Assembly: GCA_002384935.1 (NCBI GenBank)
Contig: DGCD01000007.1
Coordinates: 19,795-83,794, forward strand
DNA: 64,000 bases
Reading direction: 5' to 3'
Source of the DNA: Pusillimonas sp. UBA3987
Lineage (GTDB): Bacteria > Pseudomonadota > Gammaproteobacteria > Burkholderiales > Burkholderiaceae_B
The notes under the pieces are model-generated. The model worked only from the letters and a program-made list of their open reading frames with translations, made no database searches and had not been told where the DNA came from. The translations under genes were made by a program, and so were the position numbers. Shown one piece after another: positions 28,888 through 39,079 of this stretch (position 1 is the first letter of the stretch; the number at the start of each line of letters is the position of its first letter).

Positions 28888-29529
28888 ATGCTGCCTATTC
28901 CTGATTTTCTGGCTCCGGCCAGGGTTTTTGCCAAAGTACTCAATGGCTTGTTGGGGCGTGAGCAATGGGCGGCCGACCGTCTGGCACGACATGAAGGGAA
29001 AACCATCCGTTTCAATGTGGGCGCGCAATCGGTGTGTTTGACCATTGCGGCAGCTGGCCTGGTTGTTGTGGCGCCGCGCGATGCTCAGCCGCAGGTCACA
29101 CTGACTTTAACCACAGATCAATTGGGGCAGGTTTTGCAGGCTGTGAGGCAGGGAAATACCGATGACGTCGCCCACTTTTTGCATGTGGAGGGTGATGCGG
29201 GCCTGGCGACCGTCGTGGCTGAGTTGGCCGGTACGCTACGTTGGGACCCCGAGGAAGACCTCGCGCGCGTTGTCGGCGATGTTGCCGCGGTGCGCATAAG
29301 CAGCGGTTTCCGTTCCTTGTTTACCGGAATGCAGCGATCCACCGGGCGTTTGGCCGGTAATGTGGCCGAATACCTAGTTGAGGAACGGGGCACGCTGCTT
29401 GGGCGGCACGCATATGAAGCGTGGTTGGCGCAACTGCATGATCTGCAGGCTCGTCTAGATCGTTTGGACAAGAACATGGCAGGGCTCCAAAAGCATGCGC
29501 GGTTCAATCGGCCTGGAGACGGAAAATGA
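28888..29529 (+). CDS. ubiJ: UbiJ, SCP2-domain accessory factor of ubiquinone synthesis
   Basis: A soluble lipid-binding protein that gathers the ubiquinone enzymes and holds hydrophobic intermediates. 213 residues with an SCP2-like domain over about 15-120 ([36 protein letters not shown]) and a C-terminal helical region ([20 protein letters not shown]) like the coiled coil of E. coli UbiJ. Its TGA overlaps the ubiB ATG by 4 bp, so ubiJ and ubiB are translationally coupled. No clear ribosome site precedes the ATG at 28888. Confidence 0.9.
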   Translation: MLPIPDFLAPARVFAKVLNGLLGREQWAADRLARHEGKTIRFNVGAQSVCLTIAAAGLVVVAPRDAQPQVTLTLTTDQLGQVLQAVRQGNTDDVAHFLHVEGDAGLATVVAELAGTLRWDPEEDLARVVGDVAAVRISSGFRSLFTGMQRSTGRLAGNVAEYLVEERGTLLGRHAYEAWLAQLHDLQARLDRLDKNMAGLQKHARFNRPGDGK

Positions 29530-31082
29530 CAACGTTTTTCCGTTTTGTCCGTATTGTTTTAATTGCACTGCGATTCAGGCTCGACGAATTGGTTTTGTCC
29601 GGCATCAAACGCCCGGTTGCGGTGTTCATGCTTCGTATTGTTCGTTTTGGGCGGCCTCCCCGTGCCGACCGGGGCGTGCGTTTGCGTCTGGCGCTTGAGT
29701 CCCTGGGCCCGATTTTCGTTAAATTCGGCCAGGTTTTGTCGACCCGGCGCGATTTGATACCCCTGGATATCGCCGAGGAGTTGGCCAAGTTGCAAGATCG
29801 TGTCCCGCCATTTCCTTCTGATCAGGCGGCCCAGTGCGTGCGTGTTGCGCTGGGTAAATCGCCCAACGATCTGTTTCGTCAGTTCGACAAGGATCCGGTC
29901 GCCTCCGCCTCGATTGCGCAGGTGCATTTTGCGGTATTGCACGACGGGCGTGAAGTAGCGGTGAAGGTCTTGCGCCCGGGCATGCTGCGCATTATCGAGC
30001 AAGATTTAAAGTTGATGCGGGTATTGGCCGGCCTGGTACAGAGAATGGCGCCCGATAGCCGACGCCTGAAGCCCCGCGAGGTGGTGGCCGAGTTCGACAA
30101 GTACCTGCATGACGAGTTGGATCTCGTTCGCGAGGCTTCCAATTGCAGTCAGCTGCGGCGCAATTTCGGGCCGGAGGCGGGTCGGCAGAACTTGTTGATT
30201 GTGCCGGAGGTTATTTGGGAGTACACGACCACGACCGTTTTCACGATGGAGTGGATGCGCGGTATTCCGGTCAGCCAGGTAACGCGCTTGCGCGAGGCGG
30301 GTGTCGATATAAAGGATTTGGCCCGTACCGGGGTGGAAATTTTCTTTACCCAGGTTTTTTCCGACGGGTTTTTCCATGCCGACATGCATCCAGGTAATAT
30401 TTATGTTTCTGATGCACCGGCAACGCTGGGCCGTTACATCGCGCTTGATTTTGGTATTGTGGGTTCCTTGTCGGAGCATGATAAAAACTATCTGGCGCAG
30501 AATTTCCTGGCTTTTTTTCATCGCGACTACCGTCGGGTTGCCCAACTGCATATCGAGTCGGGCTGGGTTCCGCCAAATACGCGTGAAGAGGAGCTGGAAG
30601 GCGCGGTCAGGGCGGTATGCGAGCCTTACTTCGACCGTCCGTTATCACAGATTTCCCTGGGTCAGGTCTTGCTTCGCCTGTTTCAAACATCGCGTCGATT
30701 CAATGTTGAGATCCAGCCCCAACTGGTTTTATTGCAGAAAACGTTGCTGAATGTCGAGGGTATGGGCCGCGAGCTCGATCCGGACCTGGATCTCTGGAAA
30801 ACGGCCAAGCCGTATCTTGAGAACTGGATGCGAGAGCGCGTGGGTTACAAGGGGTTCAAGCAACGTCTTGATCAGGAGGCCGGTCAGTGGTCGCAAATGT
30901 TGCCGCAAATTCCCCGATTGGTTTTCAGCAATTTGTCTCGGCCTGATACCCTACCGGTCTTGCAGGCAGAAATGCAGCGTCTGAGAAAGGCGCAAGAACA
31001 GAATAACCGGCTGGTTTCAGCCTTGGTCGCGGTACTGGCGGTTGCCATTGGGGTAGCCATTTGGGCCATTGCGGGAAACTAG
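29526..31082 (+). CDS. ubiB: UbiB, atypical kinase-like ATPase of ubiquinone synthesis
   Basis: A membrane-bound kinase-like ATPase (ADCK/Coq8 family) needed for ubiquinone synthesis, probably by extracting lipid intermediates. 518 residues with the KxGQ motif ([16 protein letters not shown]), the Ala-rich nucleotide loop region [19 protein letters not shown], catalytic [13 protein letters not shown] and DFGIVG, and two C-terminal transmembrane helices ([20 protein letters not shown]). Follows ubiJ by overlap. Confidence 0.96.
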   Translation: MTTFFRFVRIVLIALRFRLDELVLSGIKRPVAVFMLRIVRFGRPPRADRGVRLRLALESLGPIFVKFGQVLSTRRDLIPLDIAEELAKLQDRVPPFPSDQAAQCVRVALGKSPNDLFRQFDKDPVASASIAQVHFAVLHDGREVAVKVLRPGMLRIIEQDLKLMRVLAGLVQRMAPDSRRLKPREVVAEFDKYLHDELDLVREASNCSQLRRNFGPEAGRQNLLIVPEVIWEYTTTTVFTMEWMRGIPVSQVTRLREAGVDIKDLARTGVEIFFTQVFSDGFFHADMHPGNIYVSDAPATLGRYIALDFGIVGSLSEHDKNYLAQNFLAFFHRDYRRVAQLHIESGWVPPNTREEELEGAVRAVCEPYFDRPLSQISLGQVLLRLFQTSRRFNVEIQPQLVLLQKTLLNVEGMGRELDPDLDLWKTAKPYLENWMRERVGYKGFKQRLDQEAGQWSQMLPQIPRLVFSNLSRPDTLPVLQAEMQRLRKAQEQNNRLVSALVAVLAVAIGVAIWAIAGN

Positions 31083-31193
31083 GGTTTCTGTGTACTCTAT
31101 CTAGTTCGGCGAATGTTGAAATATTGCTGATATATCAAGGCTGTATCATTAAATAATTGGCTTTTGTCGTTGTGTGTTGTTATCTTAAGTGAG

Positions 31194-32054
31194 ATGTCTA
31201 TGCTTTATCCTGAACTATTCAAATCGATGGAGGCGGTACGCTGGAATATGGCGACCGATATTCCGTGGGATGATTTTGACGGAAGCAAACTCTCCGACGA
31301 GCAGGCTTATACGATCAAGATGAACGCCATCACAGAGTGGGCGGCGCTGCCCGCCACCGAGATGTTCCTGCGTGATAATCGAGATGACAGCGATTTCTCG
31401 GCTTTTATGTCGATCTGGTTTTTTGAAGAGCAGAAACACTCACTTGTCCTGATCGAATATCTGCGTCGTTTCCGCCCCGACCTGATGCCAACCGAAGAAG
31501 AGTTGCACAAGGTTCGCTTCGAGTTCGATCCTGCGCCGGCAATGGAAACACTGATGCTGCACTTCTGCGGCGAAATTCGCCTGAATCACTGGTATCGCTG
31601 CGCATCCGACTGGCATACGGAGCCAGTCATCAAGGCCATCTATCAGACCATCGCTCATGATGAAGCACGCCATGCCGGCGCTTATCTGCGCTATATGAAA
31701 CGGGCATTGAATCAGAAGGGGCAGGAACTGGGCGATCAGGCGCGCGTGGCTTTTTCCAAAATCGGCGTGCTGATGGCGTCTGCCCATCGCACACCGCAAG
31801 CCTTGCATCCTACCAATCTGCACGTTAACAAAGCGCTTTACCCGGACGATACTGTGCAATCCAAGCTTCCGTCTCCCGGCTGGCTGGAACAATGGCTCGA
31901 TAACCAGATTCGGTTCGATAAAGATTGGGAAGGCAAAGTCAGTGCCCGTATTTTGCACAATCTGTCTTTGCTGATGAACACATCATTCAAAACAGTCCAG
32001 GATTTGAATCGCTACCGTAAAGAAGTTTTACGTGGCACCCCGGCGGTTGCTTAA
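31194..32054 (+). CDS. Ferritin-like diiron-site protein of unknown function
   Basis: About 286 residues; the start at 31194 (MSMLYPELF) is preferred over 31164, whose codons read as intergenic. The diiron pattern of the ferritin-like superfamily is complete: Glu48 (ITEWAAL), Glu79-x-x-His82 in FFEEQKHS, Glu127 in CGEIRLNHWY, and Glu157-x-x-His160 in HDEARH. The length and spacing suit the acyl-ACP desaturase / ribonucleotide reductase R2-like fold rather than storage ferritin. It lies between ubiB and rfaE2. A hydroxylase or desaturase role, possibly in quinone or lipid metabolism, is a reasonable guess, but the substrate is unknown. Confidence 0.82.
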   Translation: MSMLYPELFKSMEAVRWNMATDIPWDDFDGSKLSDEQAYTIKMNAITEWAALPATEMFLRDNRDDSDFSAFMSIWFFEEQKHSLVLIEYLRRFRPDLMPTEEELHKVRFEFDPAPAMETLMLHFCGEIRLNHWYRCASDWHTEPVIKAIYQTIAHDEARHAGAYLRYMKRALNQKGQELGDQARVAFSKIGVLMASAHRTPQALHPTNLHVNKALYPDDTVQSKLPSPGWLEQWLDNQIRFDKDWEGKVSARILHNLSLLMNTSFKTVQDLNRYRKEVLRGTPAVA

Positions 32055-32058
32055 AACG

Positions 32059-32553
32059 ATGTCGGCTGGGTTCGAAAAGAAGGTGTTGTCCCGCCAGGCT
32101 TGTGAAGCAGCCGCCTTGAGTGGCCGCTTTGCGCGACCGCTGGTATTTACGAATGGTGTGTTCGACATTTTGCATCGTGGCCATGTTACGTATCTTGATG
32201 CCGCCGCGGCCTTGGGTGCAACACTGGTGGTGGGCGTGAATACCGATGAGTCGGTGAAGCGTTTGGGTAAAGGCGAGGATCGCCCCTTGAATATGCAAAG
32301 CGACCGTGCCGCGGTTCTGGCGGCGCTGGAGTCGGTGTCGTACGTAACCCATTTTTCCGAAGACACGCCCTATCAACTGATTCAGGCGTTGAAACCCGAT
32401 GTCATTGTGAAGGGTGGCGACTACGACATGTCGACCTTGCCTGAAACCAAATTGGTTGAAAGCTGGGGTGGCAAGGCGGTTGCGATTCCTTTTGAGTTTC
32501 AGCGCTCAACCACAACCCTGGTAAAACAAATACGTTCCATGGCCGATCGTTAG
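32059..32553 (+). CDS. rfaE2: D-glycero-beta-D-manno-heptose 1-phosphate adenylyltransferase
   Basis: Activates heptose-1-phosphate to ADP-heptose for the LPS inner core. About 164 residues, the stand-alone C-terminal half of HldE typical of Betaproteobacteria. Nucleotidyltransferase motif FTNGVFDILHRGHVTYLD (HxGH-type) at about 30-47, NTDESVKRLGKGEDRP, and the PDVIVKGGDYDMSTLPET loop. ATG at 32059 lies just past the previous stop; the open frame begins earlier inside it. The kinase half (rfaE1) is not in the window. Confidence 0.93.
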   Translation: MSAGFEKKVLSRQACEAAALSGRFARPLVFTNGVFDILHRGHVTYLDAAAALGATLVVGVNTDESVKRLGKGEDRPLNMQSDRAAVLAALESVSYVTHFSEDTPYQLIQALKPDVIVKGGDYDMSTLPETKLVESWGGKAVAIPFEFQRSTTTLVKQIRSMADR

Positions 32554-32566
32554 CCTGTTCTGTGGT

Positions 32567-33898
32567 TTACGGTGCCAACAGGTTGTTTATCGCGATGATA
32601 TCGTCAGCCGTTAAAATGCCGCTGGCGGCTTTCAACCGGAGTCCATTCAGCAGGGTGGTATAGCGGGCATCGGCCAGGGCACGTTGTGTTTCATACAACT
32701 GCTGTTGCGCGTTCAACACATCAATATTCACGCGAACCCCCACTTCGTAACCGGTTTGATTGGCTTCAAGTGAAGCCCTGCTTGACGCTTCTGCCGCCTG
32801 CAGGGCCGATACCCGGGACAGACCTGAAACCACCCCCGAAAAGAAAGCCTGAGTGGTCTGTATTGCCTGTCGGCGGGTTGATTCCAGTTCGTAGCGTGAT
32901 TTCTGCAACAAAGAGGTTTGTTCGCGTACTCTTGAGGAAATGCCTCCCCCGGCGTACAGGGGAATGGACAACTGGAGACCGACGGTTGTTTCCACCGAAC
33001 GAGGGCCGGCCCGCGGGCCGGATGTGCCTCTGTCGCTGCTACTGCCCGATTGAGCGTAGAAATCCACAGTAGGATAATGTGTGCTCTGGGCAATATCAAT
33101 CTGCTTTTCTGCCAGTCTTGTGCCGAGCTCAGCTTGCGCGACCTCGAGACTTGCCTGGGCTGCCTGGGCGGTCCAGTCGCTCAAGCGGGCAGGTTGCGGG
33201 GGAGGAAGCGAAACTTCGTTTTGAAGACGGGCCAGTTCGGTGGGGCGCTCGTTTATGATGCTTGCAAGGGCATCTTGCGCAATTTGCAATGCATTAAAGG
33301 CCTGGATCTCACTGGCGTTGATCAGGTCAAGACGTGCCTGGGCCTCGTAGGTGTCGGCAATGGTGGCGCTGCCCAACTCGAATCCCCGCTTGGCGGCATC
33401 CAGTTGATTCATAATGGCTTTTTTTTGCGCATCCAGGCTTTTCAGCGTGTCTTGAGCCGCCAGTACATTAAAGTATGCCTGGGCAACACGTAATGTCAGG
33501 TCTTGCCATGCCTGCTGGACGGCCAGAGTGGCCGATTGCTCAATATATTCCGAGGCTCGGTAGGTGTCCCACAAGCCCAGGTCGATAATAGGCTGCGTAA
33601 GCGTCAGTGCCCAGGTAGCCCGCTTGTCTGTGTTGCTATGGTCCAGCGAGGTAGAGCGAATATCGTCTGCTTCCACACCGGTGCCGGCCGTAATATAGGG
33701 TAAAAGCAGCGCCCTGGCCTGCGGGACCCTCTCGGATTGTGCCGCCCGGTTTGCTTGTGCGGCGGCAAGGATAGGGTCGCGTTGCTGCGCCTTTGTCCAT
33801 ACTTGCAATAGGTCTTGTGTCTGGGCTTGTGCAAACGGTAATAGCAGGGCATTCAGTGCAAAAAACAGCCCGAGAAACCGTAGCCGACCCGATGCCAT
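32567..33898 (-). CDS. TolC family outer membrane channel protein
   Basis: 443 residues: signal peptide (LRFLGLFFALNALLLPFAQA), then the two-fold repeated OEP/TolC domain of alternating long helices and short strands. TLTQPIIDLGLWDTYRASEY and LQLSIPLYAGGGISSRVREQ are the typical GLxxxF- and PLxxGG-like repeat entries. It should form the trimeric exit duct for type I secretion or RND pumps. It is five bases downstream of pcm, a recurrent Burkholderiales pair; a rhodanese gene that often lies between them is missing here. It is separate from the mdt operon outer-membrane protein at 58 kb. Confidence 0.9.
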   Translation of the reverse strand: MASGRLRFLGLFFALNALLLPFAQAQTQDLLQVWTKAQQRDPILAAAQANRAAQSERVPQARALLLPYITAGTGVEADDIRSTSLDHSNTDKRATWALTLTQPIIDLGLWDTYRASEYIEQSATLAVQQAWQDLTLRVAQAYFNVLAAQDTLKSLDAQKKAIMNQLDAAKRGFELGSATIADTYEAQARLDLINASEIQAFNALQIAQDALASIINERPTELARLQNEVSLPPPQPARLSDWTAQAAQASLEVAQAELGTRLAEKQIDIAQSTHYPTVDFYAQSGSSSDRGTSGPRAGPRSVETTVGLQLSIPLYAGGGISSRVREQTSLLQKSRYELESTRRQAIQTTQAFFSGVVSGLSRVSALQAAEASSRASLEANQTGYEVGVRVNIDVLNAQQQLYETQRALADARYTTLLNGLRLKAASGILTADDIIAINNLLAP

Positions 33899-33903
33899 AC
33901 GCG

Positions 33904-34584
33904 TTAGAACTTGAATTGGGATACTGCCGTACCCTTCAATGGCTTGATTACGGTGTCGAACAGTGCTTCCGTGTCAAAGCTTGCCGCACTGGTACGGGTA
34001 AGGCGGTATACCGTCATGATGGGTGTTGTGCCTACAACAACGACCATGCGTCCGCCGACACACAGTTGATATTTAAGTGCATCGGGAACAACCGGCACCG
34101 ACCCGGTAAGTAAAATGGCATCATATTCCGCCGTACCCCAGCCGCTATGTGCATCGCCGATCTCGACGTTCACATTGCCGACTTGTTCACGTTGCAGGTT
34201 TTCAACGGCAAAACCGGCGATGCGGCTGTCGATTTCGACGCTGGTGACCTGTTGCGACAATTGCGCCAGCAATGCCGCCTGGTACCCGGAACCCGTGCCG
34301 ATCTCCAATACGCAATCGCCCGGCTCAAGGAGCAGCTCTTGCGTTAACCGCGCTTCAACCTTGGGTGTCAGCATGGTTTCATGCGAGTTAATGGCATTGA
34401 TCACAAGAGGCAGCTCGACATCAGAAAAGGCCAGGGCCTGCATGCCTGCCGGCACATAACGTTCCCTTCTGATGTCGAACAGCGCTTGCAAGAGGCGCGG
34501 ATCGAAGACATTCCATGGTCGGATCTGTTGCTCAACCATGTTGAAGCGTGCACGTTCTGTGTCGGAGAGTCCGGTAGCGTTCAT
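33904..34584 (-). CDS. pcm: Protein-L-isoaspartate O-methyltransferase
   Basis: SAM-dependent enzyme that starts repair of isoaspartyl damage in proteins. 226 residues with MVEQQIRPWNVFDPRLLQAL at the start, the SAM loop DCVLEIGTGSGYQAALLAQL, and VNVEIGDAHSGWGTAEYDAI. The NxxE/post I and II motifs of the PIMT family are recognisable (INAINSHETMLTPKVEARLTQ would be the substrate-site segment, here with SHETML in place of SxP). Paired with the TolC gene downstream. The substrate loop differs from E. coli Pcm, as in the PIMT-like group of Betaproteobacteria. Confidence 0.85.
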   Translation of the reverse strand: MNATGLSDTERARFNMVEQQIRPWNVFDPRLLQALFDIRRERYVPAGMQALAFSDVELPLVINAINSHETMLTPKVEARLTQELLLEPGDCVLEIGTGSGYQAALLAQLSQQVTSVEIDSRIAGFAVENLQREQVGNVNVEIGDAHSGWGTAEYDAILLTGSVPVVPDALKYQLCVGGRMVVVVGTTPIMTVYRLTRTSAASFDTEALFDTVIKPLKGTAVSQFKF

Positions 34585-34620
34585 AGCGTTAATAACGAAT
34601 TTGAATTGAATATATTGTAC

Positions 34621-35451
34621 TCATTCAGACTGCGGGCTGGGTTGCCACCATGCATGAAAATGATGTACGGGGCCATGACCGTGGCCAACCTGCAGTTCGT
34701 CGGCATGGCGAATGGATTCCTGCAAATACGCTTTTGTTTTGCGCGCAGCTTCGGGCATGTCGGTTGACTGAGGGAGCAGGGCGGCCAGGGCGGCCGAAAG
34801 GGTGCATCCGGTGCCATGGGTGTTGCGCGTATGAATGCGTTCGCCAGGTAGTTCGAAAAGCTGGTCGCCGTTGTGCAGGATATCGATAGGATCGTTGCCT
34901 GGAAGGTGCCCGCCTTTTAGGTAAACCCACCGTTCGCCGCTATCGTTCAGCAGGCGGCGTAGTTTCTCCGCGACGCGACGCATTTCCTTCAGGTTATCAA
35001 CGGGCGCCATTTCCAGAAGGACGCCTGCTTCAGGCAGATTGGGCGTGACGACCGTTGCAACGCGGATAAGGCTTTCACGCAATTCGTTTATTGCCGCTTT
35101 TTCCAGAAGAGGGTCGCCGCTTTTGGCAATCATGACCGGGTCCAGCACAATATGGGCAGGTTGCCAGTGCATCAAGCGCTCGGCAACCACTCGCGTAACG
35201 GCTTGCTGGCCCAACATGCCAATTTTTACCGCATCGATGCGCACGTCGGAAAACAGCGTATCGATTTGTTGCGCAACGAATTCCGGAGGAACTGGCGAGA
35301 TACCGGTAACGCCGCGCGTATTTTGCGCGGTTAGTGCCGCAATCACAGCAGTGCCGTATGCGCCCAGCGCGCTCATGGTCTTAACGTCGGCCAGAACACC
35401 GGCACCACCGGAGGGGTCGACACCGGCAATGGATAGCGCGTTAGGGATCAT
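34621..35451 (-). CDS. thiD: Hydroxymethylpyrimidine/phosphomethylpyrimidine kinase
   Basis: Phosphorylates HMP and HMP-P for thiamine synthesis. About 276 residues starting [20 protein letters not shown]. Ribokinase-fold motifs: [38 protein letters not shown], and the anion-hole [16 protein letters not shown] with catalytic Asp region. The open frame runs 124 codons further upstream but entirely within thiG in another frame. The ATG at 35451 overlaps the thiG stop (ATGA), so the pair is translationally coupled. Confidence 0.95.
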   Translation of the reverse strand: MIPNALSIAGVDPSGGAGVLADVKTMSALGAYGTAVIAALTAQNTRGVTGISPVPPEFVAQQIDTLFSDVRIDAVKIGMLGQQAVTRVVAERLMHWQPAHIVLDPVMIAKSGDPLLEKAAINELRESLIRVATVVTPNLPEAGVLLEMAPVDNLKEMRRVAEKLRRLLNDSGERWVYLKGGHLPGNDPIDILHNGDQLFELPGERIHTRNTHGTGCTLSAALAALLPQSTDMPEAARKTKAYLQESIRHADELQVGHGHGPVHHFHAWWQPSPQSE

Positions 35452-36254
35452 GATTTGGATTTCCGTGGCTGGATCATGCCTTCGATGGGGGAGCTGGGGT
35501 CGGCGCTGTACAGTTTGCGTGGCATGCGGCCGGCCAGAAATGCTTCGCGCCCGGCTTGCACTGCCTTTTGCATGGCGCCGGCCATCAAAACAGGATCCCG
35601 GGCACCGGCGATGGCGGTATTCATCAGGACAGCATCGCATCCGAGTTCCATGGCCACGGCTGCGTCGGAGGCCGTGCCGACACCCGCATCGACCAGCACA
35701 GGTACTTGCGCCTGATCGATAATTAAACGCAGATTCCATGGGTTCAGAATGCCCATGCCGGAACCGATGAGTGAGGCCAATGGCATAACCGCAATGCAGC
35801 CGATATCTTCCAGCATACGGCATTGAATTGGGTCGTCGGTGCAGTACACCATAACGTCGAAACCGTCATCTACCAGTGTTTTTGCCGCTTTCAGTGTTTC
35901 AGGCATGTTGGGAAACAGGTTGTCGGCGCTGCCCAATACCTCGAGCTTTACGAGTTTGTGTCCATCCAGCAGTTCGCGGGCAAGCCGCAGTGTGCGCACG
36001 GCGTCGTCGGCACTAAAGCATCCGGCCGTGTTGGGCAAAATAGTGTATTGCGACGGCGGCAGGAAATCGAGCAAGTTCGGTTCGTCGGCGTTTTGACCGA
36101 TATTGGTTCGGCGAATGGCGACGGTGACAATTTCTGCCCCACTGGCTTGTATGGCTTGGCGGGTTTGCTGGAAGTCTTTGTACTTTCCGGTACCGACGAG
36201 TAAACGCGATGAATAGGATTTACCGGCAAGCGAAAATGTGTCTTTGGCTGTCAT
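35448..36254 (-). CDS. thiG: Thiazole synthase ThiG
   Basis: Builds the thiazole phosphate of thiamine from DXP, ThiS-thiocarboxylate and an imine. About 268 residues from ATG 36254 ([20 protein letters not shown]). TIM-barrel features: [35 protein letters not shown] with the Schiff-base lysine region ([17 protein letters not shown]), [19 protein letters not shown] and [20 protein letters not shown]. No thiS, thiC or TPP (THI-box) riboswitch precedes it. The 61-bp gap from btuF shows no terminator, so it could be read from the btuB promoter. Confidence 0.95.
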   Translation of the reverse strand: MTAKDTFSLAGKSYSSRLLVGTGKYKDFQQTRQAIQASGAEIVTVAIRRTNIGQNADEPNLLDFLPPSQYTILPNTAGCFSADDAVRTLRLARELLDGHKLVKLEVLGSADNLFPNMPETLKAAKTLVDDGFDVMVYCTDDPIQCRMLEDIGCIAVMPLASLIGSGMGILNPWNLRLIIDQAQVPVLVDAGVGTASDAAVAMELGCDAVLMNTAIAGARDPVLMAGAMQKAVQAGREAFLAGRMPRKLYSADPSSPIEGMIQPRKSKS

Positions 36255-36315
36255 GTGTAAAAACTTCTTGAGAAACAGGTGAAGAATACTGCTTATTGTA
36301 TAGGCAGGGCGCTTT

Positions 36316-37224
36316 CTAGCGTTTGCCTTCCAGTTGAGCGCAAAGTTGTTCGAGTGCGCCAACAAGCCGGGGCCCCGGCCGGAACAGGAGGTCGGGGTCT
36401 ATTCCGATCACCTTTGCCTGCCGGGCTGCCTTTATGCCTTTGCCGGCAAGAAACGCGATGCGTTCTTGCATCGGTTGGCCTGGTTCGTCCCGAACCACAA
36501 TGAAGTCGGGCTGATTGGCCAGCAGGTTTTCCAGGCCTATCAGCGGCGCTGCTTGCGGCGCATTTCCGAAATGATTGTTTGCATTGCAGTACTGTAATGC
36601 ATCGTTTAGCAGTGGGTCATTCCCTACCACATAAAACGGGGTTGCGTTGATTTCCAGAACCACAGACACGGGCTTGCGGGGCGCGAGCTGCTTGAGATTC
36701 TGCAATCGTTGTCTCATTGATGCCGCAACGGCGCTGGCGGTGGCGCTGTTTTGCGTCAGTTTGCCGATTTTCTCGATGGCATCCGGGATTTCCTGGACAG
36801 ATTCCGGATTGATGTGGATAAGGGGGATGTCAAGTGTTTTCAGAATGGGTGCGACGGCCTGTGTTGCGCCGGCCTGCCAGCCCAGAACCAGATCAGGCTT
36901 GAGGGAAATCAGTGTTTCCGGATCGACATGCAGGCCGTCGCCAACCCGGGGCAAGGAGCTGATTTCGGACGGGTAATCACTGCTTTGAACCGTTCCGACC
37001 AAACGGCTGCCGGCACCTGCCGCAAAAACGAGCTCCGTGATGTGAGGTGCGAGACTGACGATACGCTGGGCAGGCGCAACAGGCGCGGGCGCTTGCGCCC
37101 AGACGCCTGTTGGCAGCAGCCCCAGCGCCAACAGCAACAGGCACCGGTGAATGAAGTGTGACTTACATCTGCCATGCCAGATTAACGAACACAGTCGATC
37201 CCGGATTCGCGTAGCCATAGACAT
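36316..37224 (-). CDS. btuF: BtuF-like periplasmic cobalamin-binding protein
   Basis: Substrate-binding protein for vitamin B12 import, expected to hand B12 from BtuB to BtuCD. 302 residues: signal peptide around [17 protein letters not shown], then the helical-backbone (PF01497) fold with [35 protein letters not shown] segment and [13 protein letters not shown]. The start is uncertain. ATG 37224 lies 62 bp inside the 3' end of btuB, and no later ATG precedes the signal peptide, so it seems genuinely overlapped and coupled. The extra cysteines before the signal segment are odd. btuC and btuD are not in the window. Confidence 0.88.
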   Translation of the reverse strand: MSMATRIRDRLCSLIWHGRCKSHFIHRCLLLLALGLLPTGVWAQAPAPVAPAQRIVSLAPHITELVFAAGAGSRLVGTVQSSDYPSEISSLPRVGDGLHVDPETLISLKPDLVLGWQAGATQAVAPILKTLDIPLIHINPESVQEIPDAIEKIGKLTQNSATASAVAASMRQRLQNLKQLAPRKPVSVVLEINATPFYVVGNDPLLNDALQYCNANNHFGNAPQAAPLIGLENLLANQPDFIVVRDEPGQPMQERIAFLAGKGIKAARQAKVIGIDPDLLFRPGPRLVGALEQLCAQLEGKR

Positions 37225-38998
37225 CGGTATAGTCCTTGTCGGTGATATTGTCCCAACGCACCTGCACAGACAGGTTTTTGGTTAACGTTGCCCGTGCTGT
37301 CAGGTTCCATAAGCTGTAACCGCCCAAGTGAACGCGGCCCTGGGAAAAGGTGTCGTCATAGCGCTGCCCAACATAAAGAAATTCCGCGCCCAGGGTCCAA
37401 CGATCGATACGTTGCTCCGCGTTCAACCGGTATGTTTGGCGGGCGCGCCTGATAAGACGCTCGCCTGTGCTGTCGTCGTAGGGGTTTAGAAAATCGGCGG
37501 CGGCACTGAGGCGAGTTTGATTCCACTGGTACGCTGCCGTTGCGGTAATGCCGCGCAAGGTCGCGGAATCGACATTTTCAAGGCGGCGCGGAGTGGACAC
37601 GATGAGGTTATCGACTTTGTTCTGATACGCAACCAGACCGAGTTCGACACCATGTTGCCGATACTGAATATGCGCTTCAATATTACGTGATTTTTCCGGT
37701 TTCAGATCTGGATTGGACTGGGGCGGCATGCCGCCCCAGCCTGGAGCATACAAGTCGTTGAAACTGGGTGCCTGAAAGCCGGTATTGGCCGCAACGCCGA
37801 CCTGCCAGGCCTCATTAAGGGCAAGTTCATATGCCAGCCCGCCGGTGGCGTGACTGCCGTAATCGCTGATGTGGTCGTTACGCACGCTGGCCTGAATACG
37901 ATGCTTTCCGAATTGGCCCCGATACACCAGGCCTGTTGCCTGCGTGTTGCGACGGTTTGAAAGAAACGTCATGCTACCCGAGGGGCGCTCTTCGATGCGC
38001 TCGACCAGAACGCTCAGGCTTTGGTTAGGGTCCAGCGCCAGATTGTTTTGCCAGGTGTAGGTTCGTGTCAGCGAACCGAACTCATAAGGCGCAAAATTGC
38101 CGCTGTAGCTGATACCGTCTTCCTTGGCATATCCGAAGCGCAAGACGCTTTGCCAAAAATCGGTTAGCTGGTTTGTGCTTGACAGCGTGTAGGCCTGCTG
38201 GCGTGTCTGGCTGATGGCCGGGTGGGCCTGGCCTGCGTCGAAATCGCCATTGATATAGCCGTTGTACATCGAGAAATCAAAGCGCTGACCTTGCTTCCAT
38301 TGGTATCCAAGCGCACCCGCCACGCTATTTTGCCGGTAGCCGTCTTTATCCGGGTAGGCGTCGGATGCATAGCTTTCGGTTGCGTCGAAACCTGAGCTGC
38401 GGGCGACGCCGGCAGACAGGTTGTAATTCCAGCCGTCTGCCGCGCCGGAAAATCCAACGCCCGACTTGAACGTGTTGTGGCTGCCGTACCCGGCATTTGC
38501 GTAGGCCCGAAGCGGCTCATCGCCGTCAGGCTTGCGGGTAATGATGTTAACCACGCCGCCAATAGCGTCCGAACCGTACAGGCTGCTGGCTGCGCCACGC
38601 AGAATTTCAACGCGCTCAATCGTCGCAGGGTCGATGGCATTCCAGTTAACGCCGCCGTAATTCGAACTGTTGATACGTACGCCGTCAATTAAAACCAGGG
38701 TGTGGCTGGCGTCGTTTCCTCTCAGAAAAAGTCCTGTGGTGTTTTGTGGTCCGCCGCTGTTGTAGAACGAAACGCCGGGTTCCTGTGCCAGGATTTCTGC
38801 AAGACTTTGTTGTCCGGCTTCACGCAGTTTTTCGTTTGGAACGATTGAAACATCGCCTAATGTTTCTGACTCAAGCTGTGCAATGCGACTTGCAGTGACG
38901 AAAATGGGATCCAGGCTGGAGGGTGTTTGCGCCGCGGCAAACAATGGGCTGAAAAACGTCAGCGCTACGAGGCTGCGCTGGTAACGGGTAGTAAGCAT
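37163..38998 (-). CDS. btuB: TonB-dependent vitamin B12 receptor BtuB
   Basis: Outer-membrane B12 transporter powered by TonB. About 611 residues from ATG 38998 (MLTTRYQRSLVALTFFSPLF...AAAQ signal peptide). TonB-box-like DPIFVTASR, plug domain LAEILAQEPGVSFYN, VLIDGVRINSSNYGGVNWN and ERVEILRGAASSLYGSDAIG, then a 22-strand barrel ending in [12 protein letters not shown] with the terminal aromatic-Gln-Met outer-membrane signal. A cobalamin riboswitch occupies its leader, and btuF overlaps its end: a B12-repressed uptake operon. Confidence 0.95.
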   Translation of the reverse strand: MLTTRYQRSLVALTFFSPLFAAAQTPSSLDPIFVTASRIAQLESETLGDVSIVPNEKLREAGQQSLAEILAQEPGVSFYNSGGPQNTTGLFLRGNDASHTLVLIDGVRINSSNYGGVNWNAIDPATIERVEILRGAASSLYGSDAIGGVVNIITRKPDGDEPLRAYANAGYGSHNTFKSGVGFSGAADGWNYNLSAGVARSSGFDATESYASDAYPDKDGYRQNSVAGALGYQWKQGQRFDFSMYNGYINGDFDAGQAHPAISQTRQQAYTLSSTNQLTDFWQSVLRFGYAKEDGISYSGNFAPYEFGSLTRTYTWQNNLALDPNQSLSVLVERIEERPSGSMTFLSNRRNTQATGLVYRGQFGKHRIQASVRNDHISDYGSHATGGLAYELALNEAWQVGVAANTGFQAPSFNDLYAPGWGGMPPQSNPDLKPEKSRNIEAHIQYRQHGVELGLVAYQNKVDNLIVSTPRRLENVDSATLRGITATAAYQWNQTRLSAAADFLNPYDDSTGERLIRRARQTYRLNAEQRIDRWTLGAEFLYVGQRYDDTFSQGRVHLGGYSLWNLTARATLTKNLSVQVRWDNITDKDYTDVYGYANPGSTVFVNLAWQM

Positions 38999-39041
38999 GA
39001 TAAGACCTGCTGGATAACGCGCGTCCCCGCACGTTATTGAC

Positions 39042-39064
39042 AATAAAACACGCCTTCGGGCGTG
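39042..39064 (-). terminator. Riboswitch expression-platform terminator before btuB
   Basis: On the minus strand CACGCC-CGAA-GGCGTG (arms at 39049-39054 and 39059-39064, UUCG-type tight loop on the other strand) is followed by TTTTATT. It lies between the B12 aptamer and the btuB start, where it can stop transcription when the aptamer is B12-bound. Confidence 0.72.
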
Positions 39065-39079
39065 CGCCGGTGCGACAGG

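Noticed and set aside
35452..35823. Upstream extension of thiD by 124 codons
   Set aside because: Lies wholly within thiG in another frame; thiD family proteins begin at [10 protein letters not shown].
36255..36315. TPP riboswitch before thiG
   Set aside because: The interval is too short and lacks the CUGAGA/THI-box core.
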